Assembly (NCBI GenBank): GCA_027483425.1
Contig: JAIXUR010000420.1
Coordinates: 1 to 14,043 of the forward strand
Reading direction: 5' to 3'
DNA: 14,043 nucleotides
From: Cyanobacteriota bacterium
GTDB taxonomy: Bacteria > Cyanobacteriota > Cyanobacteriia > Phormidesmidales > Phormidesmidaceae
Positions 1 through 6,947 of the stretch are shown here, one piece after another; the stretch's first letter is position 1, and every line of letters starts with the position of its first letter. A model generated the notes under the pieces. The model had not been told where the DNA came from, did no database searches, and was given only the letters and a program-made list of their open reading frames with translations. A program made the position numbers and the translations under genes.

Positions 1-124
1 CTTTGTCGCAGCATTTAGGCTTGGTCTGGTCGGCACAGATAAAGACATGGCGCTGAATCGTGGTGAGGGCCAGGCCATCTACGCAGGCCGCCAGGGATGG
101 GCAGGCATCGGCGGCGCTAGTCAT
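1..124 (-). CDS. Thioredoxin-like [2Fe-2S] ferredoxin, 5' part only
   Basis: This is a reading frame of 41 codons running off the left edge of the window. It starts at an ATG at 124-122, which overlaps the minE stop (TAG at 119-117) by 8 bases, so the two are probably translationally coupled. The translation ends in RHVFICADQTKPKCCDK. The pattern hVFhCxxxxKPxC is the start of the small cyanobacterial (2Fe-2S) ferredoxin-domain proteins with a thioredoxin fold, in which the first cysteines bind the cluster. The role is presumably electron transfer, but the partner is unknown. About 24 residues precede the conserved core, so a later start is possible. The identification rests on this short motif alone, because the rest of the domain lies outside the window. 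Confidence 0.6.
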   Translation of the reverse strand, partial: MTSAADACPSLAACVDGLALTTIQRHVFICADQTKPKCCDK

Positions 125-530
125 CGGCGGCTGCCGGTTCAAGGGTATCGGGGGCCGGGGTTTCAGGTGGGGGGATTTCGACGCTAGGGGCATCGGCCGG
201 GGGGGATTCGGCCAGGGGGGCATCGACAACGGCGACCACGGCAGCGGCGACCACCGGGGGCAGCTCAGGGCGCACCCGACGGATGGGCAGGTTAGCAATC
301 AGGGCGGTCATGCGCTGATCGCTTTCGAGGGTAAATTCGAGGTGTTCTTGGTCGAGCTCGACGTAGCGGGAGACCACGGCGAGAATTTCCTGGCGCATTT
401 TTTCGACCACCTCGGGGGTGAGGTCGGCGCGATCGTGGGCCAGGACAAATTGCAGCCGCTGCTTGACCTCAGCCCGGCTGGAAAGGTTGCGATTGCGGTT
501 AAACAGCTTGTCGAGAAGTTCACTTAGCAT
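117..530 (-). CDS. minE: MinE, division-site topological factor with Pro/Ala-rich tail
   Basis: MinE (137 residues) stimulates the MinD ATPase and sets up Min oscillation, so that FtsZ rings form at mid-cell. The N-terminus MLSELLDKLF matches the amphipathic membrane-targeting helix. Residues 20-35 (AEVKQRLQFVLAHDRA) match the MinD-contacting helix/strand (compare KERLQ in E. coli). The dimer domain follows to about residue 85, ending in LIANLPIRR. The usual family length is about 85-100 residues. Here about 50 further residues, almost all P, A, V, E and D, follow the domain and look disordered. The ATG at 530-528 gives the canonical N-terminus. The gene is last of the min trio on the minus strand, 72 bases after minD, and overlaps the next gene. 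Identity is secure; the function of the tail is unknown. Confidence 0.93.
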   Translation of the reverse strand: MLSELLDKLFNRNRNLSSRAEVKQRLQFVLAHDRADLTPEVVEKMRQEILAVVSRYVELDQEHLEFTLESDQRMTALIANLPIRRVRPELPPVVAAAVVAVVDAPLAESPPADAPSVEIPPPETPAPDTLEPAAADD

Positions 531-602
531 CGGCTCTGGCGGCTACGTAGAGATAACATCGAACACCGTTGATAGGATCAGACCATCAGAATTCAGCGCC
601 AT

Positions 603-1400
603 TTAGCCGCGAAAAAAGCGGCGCAGGCGGCTGAATAGGTCGTCGTGGGACGCATTGAGATCAATGAGCGGCACCTCTTCGCCCAGCAGGCGGCGGGCGA
701 TGTTGGTGAAGGCGACCCCCGCCAGGGAGAGTTCCTGATCCAGCACCAGGGGTTCGCCCCGGTTGGAGGCCACAATCACCCGCTCGTCGTCGGGGACGAC
801 CCCCAGCAGGGGCACCGCCAAAATATCGAGCACGTCGCGCACCGACATCATCTGGTCTTCTTGGACCATTTTGGGCTTGATCCGGTTGATCAACAGCTTG
901 GTGAACTTCACGTCGTTGGCTTCGAGCAGCCCAATCACCCGGTCGGCGTCGCGCACGGCGGAAATCTCGGGGGTCGTGACGACGATCGCCTCCTTAGCTG
1001 GGGCGATCGCGTTTTGAAAGCCCATCTCAATCCCCGCCGGGCAGTCGATCAAAATGAAGTCGTTGCTGCTGGCTAGACCCGCCACCAGAGCCTTCATTTG
1101 GGCGGGGGTGATGGCTTCTTTATTGCGGTTTTGGGCGGCGGCCAGCAGGCCGAGGGTGGGCTGGCGCTTGTCTTTGACCAGGGCTTTTTCGACGGTACAG
1201 TCGCCCGCCAACACGTCTAACGCGGTGTAGACGATGCGGTTTTCTAAGCCCAACAGCAGGTCAAGATTACGGAGGCCAAAGTCGGCATCGACAACGGCTA
1301 CCCGCTGGTTACGTTGGGCTAGGGCCATGCCCAGGTTGGCCGTGCAGGTGCTCTTGCCCACGCCTCCTTTGCCCGAGGTCATTACGATAATGCGAGTCAT
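603..1400 (-). CDS. minD: MinD, septum-site determining ATPase
   Basis: MinD (265 residues) is a membrane-bound ParA/MinD-type ATPase. It recruits MinC to inhibit FtsZ and is released by MinE. The deviant Walker A motif GKGGVGKST lies at residues 10-18, with the signature lysine (K11) and the P-loop lysine (K16). VDADFGLRNLD at 37-47 is the conserved switch/Walker A' region. The last residues, LFSRLRRFFRG, form the amphipathic membrane-targeting helix. The reading frame is open 13 codons further upstream, but ATG at 1400-1398 gives the family N-terminus MTRIIV. A purine-rich AAAGGAAAG lies upstream at somewhat long spacing. It sits between minC and minE on the same strand, separated from minC by 187 bases, so a second internal promoter is possible. 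Confidence 0.96.
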   Translation of the reverse strand: MTRIIVMTSGKGGVGKSTCTANLGMALAQRNQRVAVVDADFGLRNLDLLLGLENRIVYTALDVLAGDCTVEKALVKDKRQPTLGLLAAAQNRNKEAITPAQMKALVAGLASSNDFILIDCPAGIEMGFQNAIAPAKEAIVVTTPEISAVRDADRVIGLLEANDVKFTKLLINRIKPKMVQEDQMMSVRDVLDILAVPLLGVVPDDERVIVASNRGEPLVLDQELSLAGVAFTNIARRLLGEEVPLIDLNASHDDLFSRLRRFFRG

Positions 1401-1587
1401 GGACGAAACCAACTTTCCTTTAAAGAATCGACTAGCCAACGAAAATCATCGTTAATGATACGCCATGGTCGGTTGGGAAGAAGCCTGATTTTAGTCGATG
1501 GATCAGTTTCCTGGGGCCTTCAGTGAACTCGATTCCCCCCAAGATTATCCGGAGCATTATCTTGAGAGTTCTTCCTCCCCCTTGGCG

Positions 1588-2541
1588 CTAAAACGCATCC
1601 GTCGGCTGCGCCCCCTGCTCCAGGGTCGCCTTGAAGTGCTGGCGGGCAAAGTCCTGGGCCTGGGCGATGCGAATGACGTTGTCGCCCACGTAGGCCACCT
1701 CAGGGAGGTATTGACTGGTAGGGCCATCGGGCGCGCGCGCCACCAGGTCGGCCAGGCGAATTTGGGTGGGGTGCATTTGCAGCGCCATGATGTAGCGGCG
1801 GCGATCGCCCCTCGAACCGGCGTGGGCCATGCCCCTCAACCGCCCCCAAACCAGAATATCGCCCTCGGCCACCAGAGAGCTGCCGGGGTTGGCATCGCCC
1901 AGCACCACAATGGTGCCGGGATGGCGAATTTCGGTTCCCGATCGCACCGTGGTTTGCAGATAAAGGGGTTCGGCTAGGGGCTGACCCGGTGGCGGGGGCG
2001 ACTGCACCAGGGTATCTTCGGCCTCCAGCTGATCGACGGAATAGCCAGCGGCCACGGCGGCCATGGCGGTTTGGCGACGGCTGGTCACCACCCGCTTGAG
2101 GATCAACTGGGCGGTGGTCAGCACGTCCTCAAGGGCCTGGAGCTGGCGGGCATCGAGGAGGCGATCGCGGGCCGCCAGATGCACGACCGTATTCGGCTGC
2201 CAGAAGGGTTCCCCACTGGTCAGCCGGTGCTTAAACTGCTGCAACAGCTCTCCCCAGGAGAGGGCACCCGCTTCGACAGCACCGTCAGCGCCCCCCTCAG
2301 CCCTAGGCGAGGACAAGCTGGGCATGAGCAGCACCAGGCGATCGCCCTCGCTGCGCAGCCGCAGTTGGGTACGGGGATCAACCGGTGGGGCCGGGGGAGG
2401 AGCCGGGTTGGCGGGATCTAGCAGCGGCGGGGCATCAGACGGCGGATCGGGCAGGGCCACCGACGGGCCATTTAATTCTGCCGAAGGCGCAGCGGCGACT
2501 ACATCGGTCACGGCGAGGGAGGCAGAGTCGTCAGAAACCAT
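1588..2541 (-). CDS. minC: MinC, FtsZ assembly inhibitor with Pro-rich N-terminal leader
   Basis: MinC (317 residues) is the FtsZ antagonist that MinD brings to the membrane. The C-terminal domain is the clearest part. Residues 199-242 have the regular Gly/Asp turns of the MinC right-handed beta-helix (VRSGTEIRHPGTIVVLGD, then GDILVWGRLRGMAHAG), including the RSG and WGRLRG motifs used for dimerisation and MinD contact. Residues about 58-160 fit the poorly conserved FtsZ-binding N-domain. The first 55 residues are low-complexity, rich in P, A and D, and a short PPPPG linker separates the domains near 182. The protein is longer than enterobacterial MinC (about 230 residues). No Shine-Dalgarno is visible before the ATG at 2541-2539, so the exact start is less sure than the identity. 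It is the first gene of minCDE and is divergent from the 6S RNA gene. Confidence 0.92.
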   Translation of the reverse strand: MVSDDSASLAVTDVVAAAPSAELNGPSVALPDPPSDAPPLLDPANPAPPPAPPVDPRTQLRLRSEGDRLVLLMPSLSSPRAEGGADGAVEAGALSWGELLQQFKHRLTSGEPFWQPNTVVHLAARDRLLDARQLQALEDVLTTAQLILKRVVTSRRQTAMAAVAAGYSVDQLEAEDTLVQSPPPPGQPLAEPLYLQTTVRSGTEIRHPGTIVVLGDANPGSSLVAEGDILVWGRLRGMAHAGSRGDRRRYIMALQMHPTQIRLADLVARAPDGPTSQYLPEVAYVGDNVIRIAQAQDFARQHFKATLEQGAQPTDAF

Positions 2542-2693
2542 AGGGAAAGAGGAGAGAGGTCAGCGTGGAACGGGCGTTCCGGCAGGTGGGCAACTCGAAC
2601 CTGGGGACCTGGCCCCAGGCAGGCGGTGGTCGGCCAAGCCCGGTGCTGCCATATTAAATCACCGGGGTTGGAGATGCGGGATCGGTTTTCCCC

Positions 2694-2724
2694 TTGCGGT
2701 TTGCCCCAGGCTGTTGGTTATAGT
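2694..2724 (+). promoter_or_regulatory. Sigma70-type promoter of the 6S RNA gene
   Basis: TTGCGG (2694-2699) and TATAGT (2719-2724) form -35 and -10 elements with a 19-base spacer, which is slightly long. The -10 ends 7 bases before 2731. That is exactly the first base of the closing stem of the RNA that follows, which supports both calls. Confidence 0.6.
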
Positions 2725-2730
2725 AGGAGA

Positions 2731-2917
2731 GGTTCCACTACGGCGTTGGTGACTGCCAACAATGTTTGTCGATCTATGTTTCTTCCGAACGGGAGCCCAG
2801 CTGCATAGGCGGCAGTAGACCGAGCTTGTACTCGGAAACTTTAAGCCCAATGCCACGGCACCCACCTGGTTTTCCCAGGTCGGAAACTGAGGTAAGACGG
2901 CGCTGCGGTGGAGCCCT
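2731..2917 (+). ncRNA. ssrS: 6S RNA (RNA polymerase-binding regulatory RNA)
   Basis: 6S RNA mimics an open promoter, binds sigma70-type RNA polymerase and adjusts transcription when growth slows. No protein frame explains this region, but it folds as a closed rod of about 187 nt, the usual 6S size. Bases 2731-2738 (GGTTCCAC) pair with 2908-2915 (GTGGAGCC), and 2741-2748 pair with 2898-2905 including G-U pairs. A terminal arm is made of GCAT/ATGC (2803-2806 with 2850-2853), GGC/GCC (2808-2810 with 2845-2847) and an apical hairpin CCGAG/CTCGG (2820-2824 with 2831-2835). The open region between is the central bubble, with a small 3' hairpin ACCTGG/CCAGGT (2864-2869 with 2875-2880). Promoter and terminator sit at the expected distances. 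The symbol follows general usage; cyanobacterial papers also use ssaA. A covariance-model search would settle it. Confidence 0.8.
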
Positions 2918-2931
2918 TTGAGATTTTGGTG

Positions 2932-2967
2932 ATTCCCCTGTCTGTCTGGACAGGGGAATTGTTTTTT
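2932..2967 (+). terminator. Rho-independent terminator after 6S RNA
   Basis: A perfect 11-bp stem (2932-2942 ATTCCCCTGTC with 2949-2959 GACAGGGGAAT) encloses a 6-base loop and is followed by TGTTTTTT. This is the strongest terminator in the window and it closes the 6S RNA unit. Confidence 0.9.
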
Positions 2968-3014
2968 GTTCTCAAGAGCATTTAGATGTGATTTAGGTGA
3001 CTGGGACGTTACTA

Positions 3015-3020
3015 TTGACA
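3015..3020 (+). promoter_or_regulatory. Consensus -35 hexamer ahead of the M16 genes
   Basis: A perfect TTGACA lies 107 bases before the TTG start of the first M16 gene. No good -10 hexamer is seen 16-18 bases downstream (the bases there read close to TGAAGG), so this is a weak call or needs an activator. Confidence 0.25.
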
Positions 3021-3057
3021 GCAGAGTTAACCTTTGGTGAAGGTCTGGCCCGACAAC

Positions 3058-3075
3058 GGCTTAACAGGTTAAGCC
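3058..3075 (+). repeat. Perfect palindrome upstream of the M16 pair
   Basis: GGCTTAAC, two bases AG, then GTTAAGCC: 8-bp perfect arms, 51 bases before the first M16 start codon. It has the form of a dimeric repressor operator. Alternatively it is a short hairpin in the 5' leader. Confidence 0.5.
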
Positions 3076-3126
3076 TGGGTTTCGAGCATGTCTGCTGTCT
3101 TGTCTACGTACTAAGGGCTTGAGCCG

Positions 3127-4380
3127 TTGAACTCGGTCAATTTTCCCGCCAGTATCATTCGTCTTGAGAATGGGCTTACCCTGATTCACCAGGAGATTGC
3201 GGCCACGCCCGTGGTGGTGGCCGATGTGTGGGTGCGGGCGGGCGCGATTACAGAACCGGCGGCCTGGGCGGGCATGGCTCACTTTCTAGAGCACATGATT
3301 TTTAAGGGCACCGACCAGCTGCCGCCCGGTACCTTCGACTACACCATTGAGACCCAGGGCGGCATGACCAACGCGGCCACCAGCCACGACTACGCCCACT
3401 TTTACATCACCATTGCCGCTGAGATGCTGCCCCAGACGCTGCCCTACCTGGCCGATCTGCTGCTCCATGCGGCGATTCCCGCCGATGAGTTTGGTCGCGA
3501 ACGGCAGGTGGTGCTCGAAGAAATTCTCCAGGCCCAGGATGACCCCGACTGGTTGGGGTATCAGGCCATGGCCGAGCTGGTGTACGCAGATCATCCCTAC
3601 GGTCGCCCAGTGCTGGGCACAGCGGAGATTTTGCAACAGCGATCGCCCGAAGAGATGCGCTGCTTTCACCAGGCCCATTACCAGCCCGACAAAATGACGG
3701 TGGTGATTACCGGCGGCATTGCGCTGGAACCCACCCTGGCCATGGTGAAGCATGCCTTTCGAGGATTTGCATCGCCGCCTCCCTGCCCCGCCGCCGCGAT
3801 CGCCCCAGTGCCCACCCTGACCGAGGTGCGCCGCGAAACCCTTCACCTGCCACGTCTCGAGCAGTCTCGGCTGTGCCTGGCCTGGCCTGGCCCCGGTATC
3901 GACCAGCTGGAGACCGCCTACGGCCTCGATCTGCTGGCGGCGATCTTGGCGGAGGGACGATCGTCTCGGCTGGTGCGCGAACTGCGGGAAGATCGTCAGC
4001 TGGTGCAGGATATTAGCGCCGGGTTTTCGCTCCAGCGGGATTGCAGTTTGTTCACAGTCCAGGCCTGGCTCGACGGCGATGATGTGGACCGAGTGGAGGC
4101 GATTGTGTGCGATCGCATGGATGAACTTGCCACTCAGCCCATTTCTGAAGCGGAGCTAGCTCGGGCTAAACGCCTGCTGTGCAACGACTACGCCTTCTCT
4201 ACCGAAGCGCCGGGGCAGTTGGCGGGGCTCTACGGCTACTACGGTACTCTGGCAACCGCCGACCGCTGCCTAGCCTACGTGCCGACCCTCCAGGGCTACA
4301 CCACCGATCGGCTGCGTCACCTGGCTGGCCAGCACCTAACGCCGCTGCGCTATGCCTCCACGCGTCTACATCCGGCTTGA
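3127..4380 (+). CDS. M16 family zinc metallopeptidase, catalytically competent subunit
   Basis: This 417-residue protein belongs to the M16B (processing-peptidase-like) family of short metallopeptidases, which work as dimers that enclose and cut peptides. The inverted zinc motif HFLEH is at residues 52-56 (His52, Glu55 as base, His56), and the third ligand is a glutamate in VVLEEI at about 131-132. NGLTLI near the N-terminus and the distal SSRLVRELRED stretch are typical of the two M16 half-domains. No signal peptide is seen, so the protein is probably cytoplasmic. The start is a TTG at 3127: an in-frame stop lies at 3112, no upstream ATG or GTG is available, and AAGGG (3113-3117) is well placed as a ribosome site. 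It is followed on the same strand by a second M16 homologue lacking the zinc motif. Physiological substrates are unknown. Confidence 0.9.
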   Translation: MNSVNFPASIIRLENGLTLIHQEIAATPVVVADVWVRAGAITEPAAWAGMAHFLEHMIFKGTDQLPPGTFDYTIETQGGMTNAATSHDYAHFYITIAAEMLPQTLPYLADLLLHAAIPADEFGRERQVVLEEILQAQDDPDWLGYQAMAELVYADHPYGRPVLGTAEILQQRSPEEMRCFHQAHYQPDKMTVVITGGIALEPTLAMVKHAFRGFASPPPCPAAAIAPVPTLTEVRRETLHLPRLEQSRLCLAWPGPGIDQLETAYGLDLLAAILAEGRSSRLVRELREDRQLVQDISAGFSLQRDCSLFTVQAWLDGDDVDRVEAIVCDRMDELATQPISEAELARAKRLLCNDYAFSTEAPGQLAGLYGYYGTLATADRCLAYVPTLQGYTTDRLRHLAGQHLTPLRYASTRLHPA

Positions 4381-4583
4381 ACAGGTGGTGGCACCGCCGG
4401 AGAGCGACAGACGTTCTGCGGCAAAAGCAGGTCAAGACAGTCCATCAGCCCAGGGCACTTGCCCTAGCTAAACCGCCACTAGCGCCAGGGAATGCCCGAC
4501 TCAAACCGCCTCTGAGACCACCGAGGCAGACTATAGTTAAATGACCTAGTTACTTTGTTCGCTTTAACCATCATTTTTGCCCT

Positions 4584-5867
4584 GTGACAGCCTCCCTCCT
4601 CCAAGCGCCTTGCCTCCATCGCACCGTCTTAGCCAATGGCTTAACCGTACTGGTTCTAGAAAACCCCGTGGCCGATATTGTCTCAGCCCGGCTGTTTATC
4701 CGAGCGGGCAGTGCCTTTGAGGCTCCCCACCAGGCAGGGATCGTGAGCTTCTTAATGGGGCTGCTGACCAAGGGCACGGCGACGCTGTCATCGATGGCGA
4801 TCGCAGAAACCGTCGAATCGGTCGGGGCTAGCCTGGGCACCGATGCTGCCGCCGACTACAGCGTCATTAGCCTCAAAACCGTCTCCGCCGATTTTCCAGA
4901 AATCTTTGCCCTAGCCGCCACCCTGCTGCGGCAGCCCAGCTTTCCCCTCGACGAGATTGACCTGGAGCGCAAGCTCACCCTGCAACAGATTCGATCCATG
5001 CAGGAACAGCCCTTTACCGTAGCCTTTAACCAACTCCGGAAAGATATGTATGGGGAGCATCCCTACGCCCTGCCCGGCATTGGTACCGAGGCGACCGTAG
5101 CCGACCTGACCCAAGGGCAGCTGTTTGACTTTCACCGCCAGCACCTGCGCCCCGACGCCGTGGTGGTGACCATTGTCGGCCGCATTACCCCCGAGGCGGC
5201 CCTGGCCCAGGTTGAGCAATCCCTGGGTGACTGGCCGGTGGCCCAGGCCCCCTCATCGGTTTTAGAGTTGCCGGTGGTGACCCCCGTCGGCACCTGCTCG
5301 ATGGTGACCCAGGACACGAATCAGGCGATCGTCATGGTCGGCTACCCGGCGGCCCCGGTTAAGCACCCCACCTACGCCGCCCTCAAGCTGCTCAATACCT
5401 ACCTGGGCAACGGGCTCTCTAGCCGCCTATTTGTAGAATTGCGAGAAAAGCGCGGCCTGGCCTACGACGTGTCGGCCTTTTACCCCACCCGTCTAGGGCT
5501 TTCACAGTTTGTCGCCTACATTGGCACCGCTCCCGAAAATACCGCCACCGCCCTGGAGGGGCTGCGCTTTGAGGTGGAGCGACTGCAGACCACGGCACTC
5601 TCAGAGGATGAGCTGCAAGCGGCCAAAAACAAGCTGCTGGGCCAGTACGCCCTGGGCAAACAAACCAATGCCCAGATCGCCCAACTGCTGGGCTGGTACG
5701 AAATTTTGGGCCTGGGGGTGGAGTATGACCAGGAGTTTCAAGACATGGTGGCGGCGGTGACGGTAGGCGACACCGAAGCCGCCGCCCAGGAGTTTTTCCA
5801 TACCCCCTGCATTTCACTGCTGGGGCCTGAGAAATTCGTTGCTCCCGTGGCTGCCACCCAGGCCTGA
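4584..5867 (+). CDS. M16 family protein, non-catalytic partner subunit
   Basis: This 427-residue protein aligns by eye with the preceding M16 gene but has lost the active site. The position equivalent to HFLEH reads SFLMG (residues 55-59) within AGIVSFLMGLLTKGT, so neither the histidine ligands nor the catalytic glutamate are present. The distal half keeps the conserved LREKRGLAYDV motif, whose Arg/Tyr pair is characteristic of the inactive subunit in heterodimeric M16B enzymes (compare the alpha and beta subunits of mitochondrial processing peptidase). It probably binds and presents substrate to the product of the upstream gene. Translation appears to start at a GTG at 4584 without a clear Shine-Dalgarno. 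The 203-base gap to the upstream gene has no evident gene, only a possible TATAGT -10-like hexamer (4532-4537) without a matching -35. Confidence 0.88.
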   Translation: MTASLLQAPCLHRTVLANGLTVLVLENPVADIVSARLFIRAGSAFEAPHQAGIVSFLMGLLTKGTATLSSMAIAETVESVGASLGTDAAADYSVISLKTVSADFPEIFALAATLLRQPSFPLDEIDLERKLTLQQIRSMQEQPFTVAFNQLRKDMYGEHPYALPGIGTEATVADLTQGQLFDFHRQHLRPDAVVVTIVGRITPEAALAQVEQSLGDWPVAQAPSSVLELPVVTPVGTCSMVTQDTNQAIVMVGYPAAPVKHPTYAALKLLNTYLGNGLSSRLFVELREKRGLAYDVSAFYPTRLGLSQFVAYIGTAPENTATALEGLRFEVERLQTTALSEDELQAAKNKLLGQYALGKQTNAQIAQLLGWYEILGLGVEYDQEFQDMVAAVTVGDTEAAAQEFFHTPCISLLGPEKFVAPVAATQA

Positions 5868-5886
5868 GAGGATGTTTGAACAGGTC

Positions 5887-5914
5887 ATCCCTGGGTGCTA
5901 CTGTCCCTAGGGAT
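5887..5914 (+). terminator. Weak hairpin after the M16 pair
   Basis: ATCCCTGGG (5887-5895) can pair with CCCTAGGGAT (5905-5914) with one mismatch. It starts 20 bases after the M16 stop. There is no U-tract, only AAATTTT eight bases on, so it is a possible but weak terminator. Confidence 0.3.
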
Positions 5915-6039
5915 ACGGCAAATTTTCTGAGGTATGAACCACTTTGACCTACTCTAGGGCGCTCAATGACCACCACTGGCCGCCTCGCCAGCCGTTAAGA
6001 TAAGGCGATCGCCTGATAGGTAGCCCCAGGGAGAGTGCG

Positions 6040-6852
6040 ATGGAACGTGAATTAGTCTTGGCCCTGGCGGGGCTGCTAGCGGGAGTGCTGGCAGGGTTTT
6101 TGGGCATTGGCGGCGGCACGGTCATGGTGCCGGTGATGGTGGCCCTGGGGCTATCGGGGGTACAGGCCGTGGGAACCAGCACCCTGGCGATCGCGCTCAT
6201 TTCCCTGGTCGGTAGCCTGCAAAACTGGCGCATGGGCTTTCTCAACCTCAGCAACGTCGCCATGCTGGGATTGCCCGCCCTGGCCACCGCCTATCTCGGC
6301 AAGGAACTGGCCACCGCCCTGCCAGAGTATGCCCTGCTGGGAATTTTTGGTCTGTTTCTGCTGCTGAATATCTACTTGATCAGCCTCAAAAAGCAGGTCG
6401 TGCGCCAGGCCGCGCAGACCGAGGACCAAGGCACACCCCTAGGGGCAGAGTCCCTATCGCGGGAGGTGTCGCCCTTGGTGACCCGCTTAGGTATTGGTGG
6501 CCTGGCCGGATTTTTGGCGGGCCTGTTTGGGGTGGGCGGCGGCGTGGTGATGGTGCCGCTGCAAATTTTGTGGCTGAAGGAACCGATTAAAGTGGCGGTG
6601 CAAACCAGCCTGGGGGCGATCGTGATTACCGGCCTGTGGGCCTGCCTATGGCACGCCCAGGCCGGCAATGTGCAGTGGACTACCGGCTTAATCTTGGGAG
6701 CAGCGGGGGCGATCGGGGTGCAGGTCAGCACTCGCTATCTGCCCCGCCTGCCCGATCGCGCCGTGGCCAAAATGTTTGGCACCTTTCTGGTCCTCATGGC
6801 GGGCTACTTTTTCTATAAGGCCTGGGTCAGCTACCAGGCCCTCACCCCATAG
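6040..6852 (+). CDS. TauE/SafE family (DUF81) membrane permease
   Basis: This is a 270-residue polytopic inner-membrane protein of the TauE/SafE family, which exports or imports small organic and sulfur anions. The family is built from two repeated halves, and both signatures are visible: GFLGIGGGTVMVP at residues 19-31 and GLFGVGGGVVMVP at 161-173. Hydrophobic segments cover roughly 5-35, 45-62, 73-90, 96-116, 150-180, 188-204 and the C-terminal part, with a charged cytoplasmic linker around 117-148. The ATG at 6040 follows GGGAGAG. It stands alone on the plus strand, 172 bases after the M16 pair and convergent with the next gene, so the context gives no substrate. Sulfite, sulfoacetate or taurine transport are known for relatives, but I cannot choose among them. 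Confidence 0.88.
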   Translation: MERELVLALAGLLAGVLAGFLGIGGGTVMVPVMVALGLSGVQAVGTSTLAIALISLVGSLQNWRMGFLNLSNVAMLGLPALATAYLGKELATALPEYALLGIFGLFLLLNIYLISLKKQVVRQAAQTEDQGTPLGAESLSREVSPLVTRLGIGGLAGFLAGLFGVGGGVVMVPLQILWLKEPIKVAVQTSLGAIVITGLWACLWHAQAGNVQWTTGLILGAAGAIGVQVSTRYLPRLPDRAVAKMFGTFLVLMAGYFFYKAWVSYQALTP

Positions 6853-6870
6853 ACCCACGCTCCTGTTATG

Positions 6871-6910
6871 CCAAACAGCCGACCGCTGATACCAGCAGTC
6901 GGCTGTTTGG
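6871..6910. terminator. Shared hairpin between convergent genes
   Basis: A perfect 13-bp stem (6871-6883 with 6898-6910), one mismatch, then GCTG/CAGC closed by ATAC, giving a 17-bp hairpin in total. It lies between the TauE/SafE stop and the stop of the minus-strand gene, where a bidirectional terminator is expected. U-tracts are poor on both sides. Confidence 0.7.
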
Positions 6911-6947
6911 GGTGACCTAGCCCAGGGGTTTTTAAAGGACAGATCGG

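Noticed and set aside
60..527. Gly-rich plus-strand frame opposite minE
   Set aside because: Low-complexity shadow of the Pro/Ala-rich minE tail on the opposite strand.
2571..2620. tRNA-like T-loop text (minus-strand GGTTCGAG) upstream of minC
   Set aside because: The flanking bases cannot form the 5-bp T stem, and no acceptor, D or anticodon arm is found. The nearby CCTGGGG/CCCCAGG (2600-2606 with 2613-2619) is only a short hairpin.
3286..3846. Long minus-strand frame inside the first M16 gene
   Set aside because: Antisense to conserved M16 motifs; His/Gly-rich translation typical of reversed GC-rich coding sequence.
5419..5976. Long minus-strand frame across the second M16 gene
   Set aside because: It is antisense to a well-supported M16 gene, Arg/Pro-rich in a high-GC region and without recognisable motifs.
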